NCBI RefSeq assembly: GCF_038502225.1
Contig: NC_091298.1
Span: 33,039,494-33,103,493 of the forward strand
Source: Cherax quadricarinatus
Lineage: Eukaryota > Arthropoda > Malacostraca > Decapoda > Parastacidae
Reading direction: 5' to 3'
Length of the DNA: 64,000 bases
The notes beneath the pieces were generated by a model. That model was not told where the DNA came from. It saw only the letters and a program-made list of their open reading frames with translations, and searched no databases. Below, in pieces: positions 21,540-33,385 of the stretch. Numbering within the stretch: the first letter of the stretch is position 1; each line of letters opens with the position of its first letter. The position numbers and the translations under genes are program-made.

Positions 21540-22190
21540 GCTTACACCTTGATACAGTATGGACAACGAGGTTCAGTAGATTCGGCTCCATTCAGTTTAC
21601 CCAAGCAGTCTTCTGGTCAGGTGAGACCCACTACAGATGCCGCATATTTCCTCTGGCACCTGAAGTATCTCGAAGGTTCTGGGTTGTATATCCTAACCTG
21701 GTATTTTCCCCAACAACATGGATCCAGTTGATATGGGAAAGGTCCTCTGTGTTGAATCAAGACTTGCCGTCCTTCTCTCGGAGTCGTTCAACTTTCAAGA
21801 TATTTTTGTTACTATGAACTGTATCGAGAGACATGTCTAGTGGATAGCGCATTAGTACACCTTTTTGTTACCCGCTCTGTGGATTTTGGTTCTGTGAGAA
21901 CAAGTGGTGGTTCGAGTTCGTTCACCTTCTGCAGTACCTCAAAGAATTCTGTGTTTCGGGAGTAAGAAAAAACTCCCTTTTCAGATTTGGGGGCACCGAT
22001 ATCTTCAGGCCATAATTCTTCTTTAGATGACTTATTACAGAATACGGGGTGTCGTGGTGTCCTTTGCTTATCAACTTGAATTTGTTGAATGCAGATGTCC
22101 CAGCTTGCTCGATGTGAACCAAGGTAACATTGTGTCTCCTCTGGGACTTCTGGACTCCTGCTGCCTGCCAGCTTTCACCATCTAGCATAT
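21540..22190 (-). pseudogene. Decayed gag-like ORF1 (mirror copy)
   Basis: Right-arm copy of 9270-9930 with the same frameshifts and the same degraded zinc-knuckle segment (about 21555-21695). Differences include QAAGVQ for QTAGVQ and VHIEQ for AHIEQ. Confidence 0.5.
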
Positions 22191-22397
22191 CTCGGGTTGG
22201 TTTCGCTTACTTTGCTGTCGCAAGTGTCCAGGGAGTCCAGTGAGTGGTCTCGCAGTTTCTTCGCCAGAAATGCGCTTCACATTTCCAAATATGGGTCCTC
22301 GGTTGAGTCCTTGAAACATCTTCCATTCGAATGAATCCACGTGCTTCCTTGTTCCTGTCTCATGATTCTGTTCAGAAGTATTAGCAAAAATTCTCTT

Positions 22398-22665
22398 CAA
22401 ACAATAAACCCCGCCATCACATGGCTGCTACCACCACCACCACCACTACTACTAATACTACTACTACTACCATCATATGAACTACTATTACTACTACAAG
22501 TACTACCACTACTATATACAATGATTATATTATGCTTTTCACCTCACTCTATACTTATATATACCCTTTGTGTGTCTATATTATTTGCAACGGCTTGACA
22601 AAGCTCCTGGGGAGAGAAACGTTGCCACAATAAAATGTCGCATTAGATGCACTTGTGTTCTTTTA
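22398..22665 (+). repeat. Hammerhead-type repeat, family C (right arm)
   Basis: Plus-oriented copy: trinucleotide (CAC/TAC)n at 22431-22515, unique spacer, core at 22592-22626, AATAAAATGTCGC tail and a TGTTCTTTT end. Confidence 0.6.
22592..22626 (+). ncRNA. Hammerhead-like ribozyme motif, family C (right arm)
   Basis: Same layout as 8834-8868: GGC, UUGACAA, A, helix II, GAAA, CGU, U, GCC. The expected cut lies between 22623 and 22624. The core is unchanged between the two arms. Confidence 0.5.
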
Positions 22666-23194
22666 CATAATAGACTTTCGTTCGAAAACTTGATGTGAAT
22701 AAGTCATTTTAGATGCACATCATAAATCTAATTAAATTACTATATTATATACTACACGTCTTCATTTAGTTATTATGAACTGCATCAACTTCAGTTAATA
22801 AACAAATTAACAAAAATACATCAATTAATGTGCGAGAATGAGAACAATAATCAAATTCTCATTTTGTTCGGCATGAATATGAGTATACTAAGATTACAGC
22901 ACTTCTCATGCCCAAGTGTAACTAGTACCAAGTGCCCCAGACTTTCCGCTATCATTTCCATCAACAAAAAAATAATCTTTCACCCTTAGCTATTGCCGGA
23001 CATAGAAAATCGTCATAACCACCTAAATATAACCCCAACGTGCTACCCGTATATAATATTATGCGTCTCATTACCGCCAACCGGCAGTATCTCATCGTTG
23101 TTAATGCCAGACGAGCACAGTGGTCCCAGGGCAGACTTGTGTGAGGCTATGACACAGCCTCGGGATACCTCACTGAGAAGCGAGAAAACATAGA

Positions 23195-23855
23195 AGCCGC
23201 AAAATCCCTCACTGTATAGTGGAAGAAGAGGGAAGCTATAGAATCCCTCACTGTATAGTGGGAAAGGAGGGAAGCTATAGAATCCCTCACTGTATAGTGG
23301 GAGAGGAGGGAAGCTATAGAATCCCTCACTGTATAGTGGGAGAGGAGGGAAGCTATAGAATCCCTCACTGTATAGTGGGAGAGGAGGGAAGCTATAGAAT
23401 CCCTCACTGAATAGTGGGAGAGGAGGGAAGCTATAGAATCCCTCACTGTATAGTGGAAGAAGAGGGAAGCTATAGAATCCCTCACTGTATAGTGGGAAAG
23501 GAGGGAAGCTATAGAATCCCTCACTGTATAGTGGGAGAGGAGAGAAGCTATATAATCCCTCACTGTTTAGTGGGAGAGGAGGGAAGCTATAGAATCCCTC
23601 ACTGTATAGTGGGAGAGGAGGGAAGCTATATAATCCCTCACTGTATAGTGGGAAAGGAGGGAAGCTATAGAATCCCTCACTGTATAGTGGGAGAGGAGAG
23701 AAGCTATATAATCCCTCACTGTTTAGTGGGAGAGGAGGGAAGCTATAGAATCCCTCACTGTATAGTGGGAGAGGAGGGAAGCTATATAATCCCTCACTGT
23801 ATAGTAGGAGAGGAGGGAAGCTATATAATCCCTCACTGTATAGTAGGAGAGGAGG
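23195..23855. repeat. 39-bp minisatellite, about 17 copies (right arm)
   Basis: Reverse complement of the left-arm array with about five additional units. A block containing the GAGAGAAGCTATATAATCC variant appears twice, which suggests duplication of a multi-unit segment. Confidence 0.95.
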
Positions 23856-24369
23856 GAAGTCTCTGGAACACTGGCTGTTTAATGAGAAAAGAGGAAAGCC
23901 TCAGAATGTAATGCTCTGAGAGAGTCAGACGAGGAAAGGAGAAGACAACAGAGCTAAGAGGAGCATATATTATTAAGAAAGACGCTGTTTCATACAGGTA
24001 GATAATTGGGAGAAAATATTTAGCTCACGGAGAGAGAAGAGGCAGTGGGTGAGTGGAGAATGATGGTGGGGAGTAAATAGAGAGGGTGCTGAGGGGCGAG
24101 AAGTGAAAGATGATGAGGATGAAAGGCGAGAAGAAGAGGCAGTTGGGGTGGGGAAGCAAGTACAGAGGGGAGGCAAGAAGTGATGAGAGGCAGGTATAAA
24201 GGAGAAAGTAGTGAGAAATGTCAGGTGTAGAGGGACAGCAAAAAGTGAGGGGCAGCTGGTGAGGATAGGAAGTAGATGGACAAAGGAGTGGTGAAGGGAA
24301 GAGGAGAGGCAAATGTTTTGTTATGAAAGAGAACAAGTGACTATGTTAGAGGAGGCTGATAATGAGTGT

Positions 24370-25053
24370 ACTCTCCTAGTAGTGGTTGCAGGGGTCGATT
24401 CACAACTCCTGGCCCAGCCTCTTCACTGGTCGCTACTAGGTCACTCTTCCCGCTCCATGAGCTTTATCATACCTCTTCTTAAAGATTCGTATGGTTCCTG
24501 CCTCCCCTACATCACTTCCCAGACTATTCCACTTCCCAACAGCTCTGTGACTGAAGAACTACTACTTAACATCCCTGTGATTCATCTGAGTCTTCAACTT
24601 CCAACTGTGACCCTTTGTTGCTGTGTCCCATCTCTGTCCACCTTGTCGATTCCTCTCAGTATTTTGTATGTCGTTATCGTATCCCCCCTATCTCTCCTGT
24701 CTTCCTGTGTCGTCAGGTAGATTCCTTTTAACCTCTCCTCGTAGGACATGCGCCTTAGCTACGGGACCAGTCTAGTTGCAAACCTTTGCACTTACGTGCT
24801 TGGCTAGGTGTGGGGTTCGAAACTGGTGCTGCATATTCCAATATGGGCCTAACGTACACAGTGTACAGGGTCCTGAACGATTCCTTATTAAGATGTCGGA
24901 ATGCTGTTCTTTGTTTGCTAGGCGCCCGTAAGCTGCCACAGTTATTTGGTCGATATGCGCCTCAGGAGATGTGGCCAGTGTTATACTCACCCCAGTCCTT
25001 TTCCTTGAGTGAGGTTCCTAGTCTCGGGCCCCCTAGACTGTACTCCGTCTGTG
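24370..25053 (-). mobile_element. AC-flanked LINE C-terminal fragment (mirror of 6606-7290)
   Basis: Minus-strand copy with the same frameshifts, ending at (GT)n at 25054. The 3' UTR GTGGTTGCAGGGGTCGATTC is visible at 24383-24402. Confidence 0.75.
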
Positions 25054-25105
25054 GTGTGTGTGTGTGTGTATGTGTGTGTGTGTGTGTGTGTGCGTGCGTG
25101 CGTGT

Positions 25106-25147
<42 letters not shown>

Positions 25148-25177
25148 GCGTGTGCGTGTGTGTGTGTGCGCGCGTGC

Positions 25178-25230
<53 letters not shown>
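25054..25230. repeat. (GT)n microsatellite
   Basis: Mirror of 6442-6605, with a different length and a different arrangement of CG interruptions. Confidence 0.95.
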
Positions 25231-25231
<1 letters not shown>

Positions 25232-26410
25232 CTCTTGGCCCCACCTCTTCACTGGTCACTACTAGGTTCACTCTCCTGACAACCCTAAGGCTGAAGAAAT
25301 TCTCCCTAGCATCCCTATGACTTATTCGAGTTCTCAATTTCCAGTTGTGTCTCCTTGTTTATATAACCCATCTCTGAAACATACTGTCCCTGATCACTTT
25401 ATCATTTCCTTTCTTTATTTTGTGCGACGTTATCGTATCTTCCCTAGCCCTCCTGTCCTCTAGCGTCGTCAAGTTGAGTTCGCTTAATCTCTCCTCATTG
25501 AACATAACCCTTAGTTCCGGGTCTAGTTTTGTTGCAAATCTGTGCACTTTCTCTAATTTCTTGACATGCTTGTCAACTTATGGGTTCCACGCTGGAGCTG
25601 CATACTTCAGTATGAAGAACACGGTAAGGAGTGTGATGAGTAACTCCTTACATATATATCGAAAAGCTATTCTTAAGTTGCCCGACGCGCATTTCCTGCA
25701 GCTGTTATTTGGTTGATTTGCGCCCCACGGGATATGCTTAGTATGCTACCCAAGGATCCTTCTCCCTGAGTGAGGTACACAGCTTTTGATCTCCGAGCCT
25801 GCACGCCATCTGTGGGCTTCTTTGCCCTTCCCCAAACTTCATAATTTTGCATTTGGTGGCGTTTCAACTCCAGGAGACATTTGTTAGACCAGACATGCAG
25901 TCTGTCCAGATTCCTTTGTAGCATTTCCTGGTCCTCATTCGCTTGGATTCTCCTCATTAGTTTCACGTCGTCTGCAAACAAGGGATTCCTCTGATTTTTT
26001 CCCTTATATCATGCCGTTCACCAATACAAGACACACAAACGGTCCTGGGACTGATCCTTGCGGAACCCCATTGGACACCTGTACCCATTCCTACACCTCG
26101 TCACTGAACATCACTCATTGCTTCCTGTCAGGCATTCCTTGATCCATTGCAGTGCTTTTCCTGTTTTTCCTGCATTCTCCTCTAACTTTTGTACTAGTCT
26201 CTTGTGCGATACTGTGTGAAAAGACTACGTACACTCCAAGAAAGTGCCATCTACCCTACGCTCACTCTCTCCTCTTACTTTGTAGAAGAACTCCAATAGG
26301 TTTGTGACACAGGATTTTCCATCCCTGAAGCCGTGCTCGTTGTCACGTAGGAACCCATTCCTTTTTAGTGTTCCACTATACTTCTCCTGAGAATGTGTTT
26401 TTGTGGTTGC
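25231..26410 (-). mobile_element. AC-flanked LINE RT fragment (mirror of 5290-6441)
   Basis: Keeps FADDVKLMRRIQANEDQEML (about 25920-25980). Near 26334-26356 it retains about 23 bp absent from the left arm, so the left arm suffered that deletion after duplication. Confidence 0.75.
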
Positions 26411-27756
26411 AGGGGTTTAGTCACGGCTCCTAGCCGTGACTAAACCATGAGGTTTATCAAACATCATCTTAAAGCCATGTATGGATCCTGCCTCCACTAC
26501 ATCACTTCCCAGACTATTCCACTTCCTGACATCTCTATGACTGAAGAAATACTTTCTAATATCCCTGTAATTCATCTGAGTCTTCAACTTCCAACTGTTA
26601 TTTCTTGTTGTGTCCCATCTCTGAAACATCCTGTCTCTGTCCACCTTGTCGATTCCTCTCAGTTCTTCATATGTCGTTATCATATCTCCCCTATCTCTTC
26701 TGTCCTCCAGTGTCGTCAGGTTGATTTCCCTTAACCTCCCCTCGTAGGACATACCCCTTAGCTCCGGGGCTAGTCTTCTTGCAAACCTTTGTATTTTCTC
26801 TAGCTTCGTTACGTGCTTGGCTAGGTGTGGATTCCAAACTGGTGCTGCATACTGCAATATAGGCCTAACGTACATGATGTACTTTGTTCTGAACGATTTC
26901 TAATTAAGATGCAGGAAAGCTGTTCTTAGGTTTGCTAGGCGCCAGTATGCTGCAGCAGTTATTTGGTTGATGTGCACCTCAGGAGATGTGCCTGGTGTTA
27001 TATTCACCCCAATATCCTTTTCCTTGAGTGATGTTTGTAGTCTCTGGCCCCCTAGCCTGTACTCCGTCGGCGGTCTTTTTTGTCCTTCTCCAATCTTCAT
27101 GACTTTGCACTTGGTGGGGTTGAACTCAGGAGCCAGTTGCTGGACCAGGGCTGCAGCCTGTCAAGATCCCTTAGTAGTTCTGCCTGGTCCTCGTCCGATT
27201 GAATTCTTCTCATCAACTTCACATCTTCTGCGAACAGGGACACTTCTGAGTCTATTCCTTCTGTCATGTCGTTCACAAATACCAGAAACAGTACCGGTTA
27301 TAGAACTGACCCTGTGGAACCCCGCTCGTCACAGGCGCCCACTCTGACACCTCCCCACGTACCTTGACTCGCTGTTGTCTTCCTGACAGGTATTCCCTGA
27401 TCCATTGCTTTACCTTCCTGTTATCCCTGCCTGGTCCTCCAGTTTTTGCACTAATCTCTTGTGTGGAACTGTGACAAACGCCTTCTTACAGTCTAAGAAA
27501 ACGCAGTCAACCCACCCCTCTCTCTCTTTTCTTACTGCTGTCATCCTGTCATAAAATTCCATTAGGTTTGTGACACAGGATTTCCCGTCCCTAAAACTGT
27601 TCTGGCTGTTGTTGATAAGCTCATTTCTTTCTAGGTGCTCCACCACTCTTCTCCTGATATTTTTTCCATGACCGCATTCTGTTTATGTCAGTGACACTGG
27701 TCTGTAGTTTAATGCTTCATGTCTGTCTCGTTTTCGAAAAATTGTGACTACATTTG

Positions 27757-27758
<2 letters not shown>
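26411..27758 (-). mobile_element. AC-flanked LINE RT to 3' end (mirror of 3966-5289)
   Basis: The C-terminal ORF 26417-26875 reads AAPVWNPHLAKHVTKLEKI..., including about ten residues missing from the left copy, the ancestral state for the family. The RT block A (VDCVFLDCKKAF) is at about 27470-27510, and the same mutated catalytic FAEDVKL is near 27220. Confidence 0.8.
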
Positions 27759-27829
<71 letters not shown>

Positions 27830-27834
27830 TGTGT
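27759..27834. repeat. (GT)n microsatellite
   Basis: Mirror of 3894-3964, with one TTTG interruption near its right end. Confidence 0.95.
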
Positions 27835-27960
27835 ACTCACCTATTTGTTCTCACCAGCTTGTGGTTGCAGGGGTAGATTCATTGCTCCTTTCCTCGCCTG
27901 TTCACTGATCGCTACTAGGTCCTCTCTCTCCCTGCTCTATGAGCTTAAAACTATGTATGA
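27835..27960 (-). mobile_element. AC-flanked LINE 3' end, truncated at outer breakpoint
   Basis: Contains the UTR and last codons (minus) up to the SFKL region. Homology with the left arm stops at 27960, where unrelated DNA begins. Confidence 0.8.
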
Positions 27961-30650
27961 AGAAAAATGGGGCAGCAATTAAATAGTAATCACTGGATAA
28001 TCTGAGAGAATTGTCACCAAGTTGTATGTAGTGATGTGCATGTAGCTGACAACTTGGGCAACTCAAACTTCGACATTAGTTTGTCTAGATTTTGAAGGAG
28101 CTTGTAAGAGGACAGTACTGTGGGCATATCTTCAGTCCATTTCTCTTTTGTTGTCAGTGGCACCTGGATATGGTATCCAAACGTTTATGGAAGAGAAAAT
28201 AGTGATACTGAGCTACTGACTTAACTCAAGCAGCCCACCTTGTCTGTTGAGTGTCGGATGACCCCAGCCGAGTCACAAGGAGACTTGATGGTAACTGGAA
28301 GTAAAGTGATGACAGAGCCACTGTAAGGCTCCCTCGTCAACTGCCACTGGGTGGTAAAACAGGGAATGGATAGAAAGGTAGCATTGCCCGCCTCGTACCT
28401 AACAAGCATTCTCCCAATTACACTACTACCATCAGAAACTACATAGATCTGTTCAAATTTGTTGACAAGATTAAACATTCGATCAGTTCAGAGACGTCTT
28501 CAGATAGCAAGGAATACATCCTTAACTAAAGATTCTGCTGAACCCAAAGAAAACAGTGTTTAACTCTATATAAATTGTAAGGTGATATACACTTCAGTTT
28601 TAATTACAGGAGTGAACAATGATGTTTCATCAGTCAGAGATCAGTGTTGCTGCATTCCTTCCGAAGTCAAGTGTAATATTTCTTCCGTATCAGTTTCGCT
28701 AGGAATGGCTTAATTAGGGTGCCAAAAGACTACAGTAAGAAGGTGTATTTCCATATATATTTATATCTGTTTAGAACAGATATATAAAAATTAAGTACAA
28801 TGGCCTTCGATTTTTTTTTTACTTTGTGAAACTGTATCATCCCTTTCAGCATCGTCATCTTTGTTGGTAGTTTGGTAAATTATGGCTCACCTACTGAAGA
28901 CACAAAACCTTAATCTGGCACAGGAGAAAATGAAACATCATTATGATAATTAGACATAAATCATTATGTTGCTGATTTAGTAATGGTTCAGATATCGGTG
29001 CCAAGACATATTTTATCATTAACTATAAGTTATATTTGATTACCTTCAAGTGTTCCGTATAAAAGAGCCCTTCTCCCATCCTATACTTCAAATTCATTAC
29101 GTCTAAGATACCGAATCCTGTGTTCCAGACTAATGAAGTTATTACCACGTCTTCCATTGTTCTGAGTATAGCAATAAATGCCTTAGAGACTGATTCGTTT
29201 TTCACAGTCTTCTTTCATCGTCTTTGTACTGAACTGGAAAAAAAACACTGATTGGCAAAAACTCTTTATATAAAGATATTCAGTTACAGCACATGCCTCA
29301 AATTCCTGGTCTAGAGGACTGAAAATTTTACAATTTCATAATCAATTCTATCCTCTCTGCTGCAACATACACCTGGACATTAGTCCATCACAGCACACAG
29401 CTTCGGTGTGGATATCAGATCTCTCTGCCACCTGTCTCTTCCATGTACTTTCCTATATTGTAGGTCGCTATGAACTTCATTTGAGAGAGTCTGACAAATA
29501 TACATATTGCCTTCGAAAACCTAATCATAAATTCCTTCAAGTCATTAATCTCCACAAATATGTGACAAAGTTTCAGTATACATATCCAGTGTAAAACTTT
29601 GCCTAGTCAGACGAAGAAGATTTTGAGAAAATTCTGAAGTATGCCTTCATATTGGTGCCATAGCTGACAAGGCTTAGCCGAGTCATCAAGTACTATGTCT
29701 AAAACCTACGAGCAGTAAAGAAGTGGAACGAGATTCAGAAATAATACTGGAAATTGACCCTCTTGCCCACGTACCTTGATTCCAAAACACAACCACAGAA
29801 AATATATATATATATGTAAGAGAAAAAAATCGCCACACTAAAAACATTTTTAAGTCTTCCTTTAATATATCGGGCCTTTAAATGTGGTCTATCAGAATAG
29901 TAATAGAAAAGTTCATACTGGCCTCACACACATGCACGTCAGTCCATAAATTTTTTCTCTTGCAATTATTTCACCATTAATTGTTTTTCGTGCCACAGCT
30001 AAAATATTTTGTGCACCAAAGCTACTTTATGACCCATTAAACTCGCTAATTTTTTTGGTATTTGCAGTGTTCTCAACATTGTGGCTACGCTGAAAGCAAT
30101 TTGGAGTCGAATAGTCAAACAATTTGATGAGATGGTTTTAGTATCGTTCCAGAATATAAAGCATGTTCGTGTGTGTATATTCTACATATTGTATGGATAT
30201 ATTAAAGTGATGAGTAAAATGCTTTTTTACTGAATTGTTAAGCGTACATTTTATTGGCAATATTCAACTGTATTATCCCTCGGGCACCTGGAGAGGATAT
30301 TAGTAAATCAAAGGACATTTTCTCTATTGACTTCTTTTTCTTTTTCTTGAAACTTAAAGAAGAAAACATTAGCTATTTACTCTGGAGTTAAACTTGCTGT
30401 TTGTACCAGGAGCAGCTTATGGTCTGTCCACATTACTAAAGCAGTCATATGGCAGACAATGAAGTTGTCTTGCAAATGATACGTAACAACAACACTAGAT
30501 TAATCTATGTTAGAAACCCACTTACAGAAATCTAGCAAGTGCAAGATAATTATACACACAGATCTGCATTTGTCGTTGAAATTAATCATATCCATGGACC
30601 ATAAAATATTACGGATTTGGTACTAAATGGGATTATCTTTTAAGAACATT
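27961..30650. other. Unique AT-rich DNA, no supported gene
   Basis: Apart from the candidate exon at 28239-28448 I find only short unsupported ORFs (29023-29205 minus, 29406-29594 plus) and a short (TA)n near 29802-29815. Confidence 0.5.
28239..28448 (-). CDS. Possible host-gene exon, unknown product
   Basis: Minus strand: a 210-bp open segment bounded by a plausible acceptor (TTTGAACAG before ATCTATG) and donor (GACAAG then GTGGGC). It is exactly 70 codons, phase 0 at both ends. The translation includes IYVVSDGSSVIGRMLVRYEA, a PCFTTQWQLTREPYSGS segment and an IKSPCDSAGVIRH segment, a mixed composition unlike the low-complexity ORFs around it. I do not recognise a family and found no partner exon nearby. 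It could equally be an unidentified repeat remnant. Confidence 0.25.
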
Positions 30651-30705
30651 CAGAATGATTCATGATGAATTAGACACTTGTGCAACTCTTGGGTATCTTT
30701 ATTAA

Positions 30706-30740
30706 GGAGACGTTTCGCCACACAGTGGCTTCATCAGCCC
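30706..30740 (-). ncRNA. Hammerhead-like ribozyme motif, family A (minus copy)
   Basis: Minus strand: GGG, CUGAUGA, A, GCCAC-UGU-GUGGC, GAAA, CGU, C, UCC. Relative to the plus copy, helix I position 2.1 changed A to G, still pairing with U as a wobble, and the nucleotide before the cut is C instead of U, both allowed in hammerheads. Confidence 0.6.
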
Positions 30741-30965
30741 ATACACAGGAGAAACTTGAAGAACAGGAGGAGAATGAGGTAATCAGTCCCTCAACCTTGA
30801 GTCGATGTGGTCAGTCCATCAGTCTTGAATAGAATACGGCATATGAGCGGAGAAGCAGCCAATAAACCGTATTCTATTCAAGATTGATGGAATTACCATA
30901 TCGACTCAAGGTTGAGGTACCGATTACCTCATTCTCCTCCTGTTCTTCAAATTTCTCCTGTGTAT

Positions 30966-31000
30966 GGACTGATGAAGCCACTGTGTGGCGAAACGTTTCC
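30966..31000 (+). ncRNA. Hammerhead-like ribozyme motif, family A (plus copy)
   Basis: GGA, CUGAUGA, one extra A, helix II GCCAC-UGU-GUGGC, GAAA, CGU, U, UCC. Helix I GGA/UCC can extend beyond an internal loop by GUAU (30962-30965) with AUAC (31010-31013), where type-I hammerheads often have loop contacts. Expected cut 30997/30998. Helix III is just ACGU, so an intermolecular or tandem partner would be needed. Confidence 0.65.
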
Positions 31001-31084
31001 TTAATAAAGATACGCAAGAGTTGCACATGTGTCTAATTCATCAACGTGTCGGTTCTGTGAACCATTCAACTACAGAATGATTCA

Positions 31085-31700
31085 GTATAGTTTAATGTCT
31101 CAAGTTGGCTATCTGATGAACAAAATGTTAATATAGCACTTGAGGTAGTCATTGCTGCCACTCAAATTGCAGTTCCCAAATTGGCTATGGATATGAATGG
31201 AGTTTCATCCCTAAATAAATAAATATTTAACAATTTTAGTATTTAAACATTTAAATAATTGAGCCATTAATTATTAATTTTCTCATCCTTTGATACATTA
31301 GATTACTAGAACCCAATATAAGGTTAATGAAGAAATAGGAAATTGAAGACGAGTCATAATCAAAGGTTACTTTTTATAGACAGACTAGGCTTATACTAAG
31401 TTGATGAGGTATTGAGGCAAAGAGGTCGATTAAAAAATACTTCACTGAATAAATATTCAAAACACCTTGTTACGTAAGTCTCATTATTTTGCTCATTTAA
31501 TCATTATTAAGTCTCCAATAAACACTATGTATAGTAAGGTGCCATACAGTGTTATATAAGACAAGTTTCTGTCTCGACAGTGTCGGTAGATATATTAAGT
31601 CTTGAATCATCTGCCGTCGAGAAGACGAGCGACATGGTTATGTTAAGAAAGACTAGTGAAAATGAAATGGATTTAATCCTCAAAAGCAAAAGAGAAGAGC
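31085..31700. other. AT-rich DNA, no gene
   Basis: No domain, repeat unit or RNA structure that I can support. Confidence 0.5.
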
Positions 31701-31739
31701 CATTTGAAGGGAAAAAGGTTTAGGTACTTGAAAGACAGA

Positions 31740-33385
31740 TGAAATATTTTTAGGAGTTTTCTAATGTTGATGAAGACAGGGAGGCAGTGATTTCTTGCAT
31801 TGGGCAGGAAGGTATAACACCTTTCAGGGGTTAGGAAGAGCGTGAGTGTGGGGAAGGCGCGTGAGGAATTGATTTGAATGAAAGGGGATAAAGCAGCTGG
31901 GATAGATAGGATTAAGATAGAAATGTTAAAACCAGGTTCGGGATATAGTTTTGGAGTGGTTGGTGCATTTGTTCAATATATGCACAAAAGACCGAAAAGT
32001 GCCTAGGGATTGTAAAAGGGTAAAAGAAAAAAAAACTTTTTTCTGGGTAAAGTATATATTAGAGTTATTATTGGACGAATTAGGGGTATGACAGCTAGTA
32101 GTATTGCAGAGTAACGAGGAAGTTTTAGGAAGAGTATGGTATGTGTAAACCCAGTGTTTACATTGAAACAATGATGAATAATACTTGGAGGAAGATCAGG
32201 AATTTTTCATTGCATTTATGGATATAGAAAAGCCATATAAGAGGACAGACACGGGAGCAATGTGGCAGATGTTGCAAATGTATGGTTTAGATGCTAGGTT
32301 ACTTAAAGCAGTTAAGAGGTTTTATTTGAAAAACGGGGCTAAAGTTAGGATATGTAAGATAGAGGGAAATTATTTTCCATTTAAATTAGGCCTTTGACAG
32401 GGATGTCATGTCACCATGGATGTTTAACATATTTATAGAAAAGGTTGCAAAACAAGTGAACGCTAGGGTGTTGGAGAGTTGTGGGATTCAAACATGGCGA
32501 ATCTAGAATGGAATAGGAATTGTCTCAGTGACTATTTACCATAGACATGATTCTTTCAGATTCTGAAAAGAAGTTGCAATTGATGGTAAAAGAAGATAAT
32601 TGAAAGTGAACATAGTAATGAGGGAGATGATGAGAGTATCAAAGAATTAGGCAGTGATAGACTGTATATCACCTTAGAGGGAGTATGGAGGAACTGAATG
32701 TGTTAAATTTGGGGGGCTTGGACTTGTCGGTGGAAGATTTTATTAGAGAAGGGAGTGAAAGTGGGAGGTGCACTGAAGTATCTGTGGAGACAAAGAACTT
32801 TAAGAATGGGGCCAAAAATGGTGATAGATTCAGAGTATAGTGGTACCAATAATGTTGTTTGTGGGTGAAGCTTGGTGTTTGAATGTTGCAGCACGGAGAA
32901 GCTAAAGGCAGTAAAGGTGTCGTGTTGGAAGGCAATGTGTAGTGAAATATTATATAGAGACTTCGGAATTTGGAGATTAGGAGGTGCTGAGTTACCAAAA
33001 GCTTTATTCGGAGAGGTTAGGAGAGGTCGTTGAGATAATTTGCACATTTAGGGAGGGTGGAGAAAAATTAGTTGATTAGGAAAGCATATTATGAGGAGGG
33101 ATATGGGTCGTCCTAGAAAAGGTAAGAGGGAGGAGACAATTTTTTTGAGTGCCAAATCCTTGGACATCCAACAGATTTGTGTGAGTGCCAAATCCTTGGA
33201 TATCCAACAGATTTGTGTGAGCATATTTGGAGTGAAAGGAGGTATGTTTTATAATCTGACGTGCTCTTGGAGTCCGAATAATGTAAGATTTATGCTGGGA
33301 ATCACGGAACCGATTAGACAGATTTGAGTACAGGGGCAGGGAAATACAGTGCTTGCACTCTGAAGGAGGGGTAGACACACCGCAA
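31740..33385 (+). mobile_element. RTE-like LINE, strongly decayed RT and C-terminus
   Basis: Diverged relative of the element at 38479-42046. Shared blocks in order are NVDEDREAV (about 31765), the KPGSGYSFGV-equivalent IVLEWLV region (about 31940), AFMDIEKPYKRTDTGAMWQM (32206-32265), RICKIEGNYFPFKLGL, a lost FADD block near 32540, GRPRKGKRE (about 33107) and the 3' UTR motif ACAGTGCTTGCACTCTGAAG at 33348-33367. Many stops and shifts. A 36-bp tandem duplication lies at 33147-33218. Confidence 0.75.
33147..33218 (+). repeat. 36-bp tandem duplication inside decayed LINE
   Basis: GAGTGCCAAATCCTTGGA... starts at 33147 and again at 33183, with one or two substitutions between units. It adds twelve codons in frame (SAKSLDIQQICV repeated). 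Confidence 0.9.

Larger units (their letters stand above)
17860..27960 (-). repeat. Right arm of the 10-kb inverted duplication
   Basis: Reverse-complement copy of 3769-14188. Both ends cut through elements whose reading continues uninterrupted in the left arm (RT at 14188 and LINE C-terminus at 3769), so the right arm is the derived copy. Arm-specific differences are about 17 rather than 12 minisatellite units, a hammerhead-bearing insert at 20396-20483, absence of the MITE, and retention of about 23 and 30 bp that the left arm lost at LINE sites near 5335 and 4890. Confidence 0.95.
30663..31072. mobile_element. Hammerhead foldback element, family A, with 12-bp TSD
   Basis: Inverted arms at about 30666-30839 and 30867-31040 enclose a 27-bp spacer. 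The exact duplication CAGAATGATTCA lies at 30651-30662 and 31073-31084. Each arm has a complete hammerhead-like core (minus at 30706-30740, plus at 30966-31000), so the element reads as two modules head to head. The right copy has an extra 32-bp tail (GTGTCGGTTCTGTGAACCATT and onward) absent on the left. No ORF, therefore non-autonomous. Confidence 0.9.

Noticed and set aside
3769..27960. Inverted repeat as a pure assembly fold-back
   Set aside because: The arms differ by substitutions, array copy number, independent insertions and two small deletions with family-supported ancestral states. I cannot exclude haplotype misjoining, so it stays as a check.
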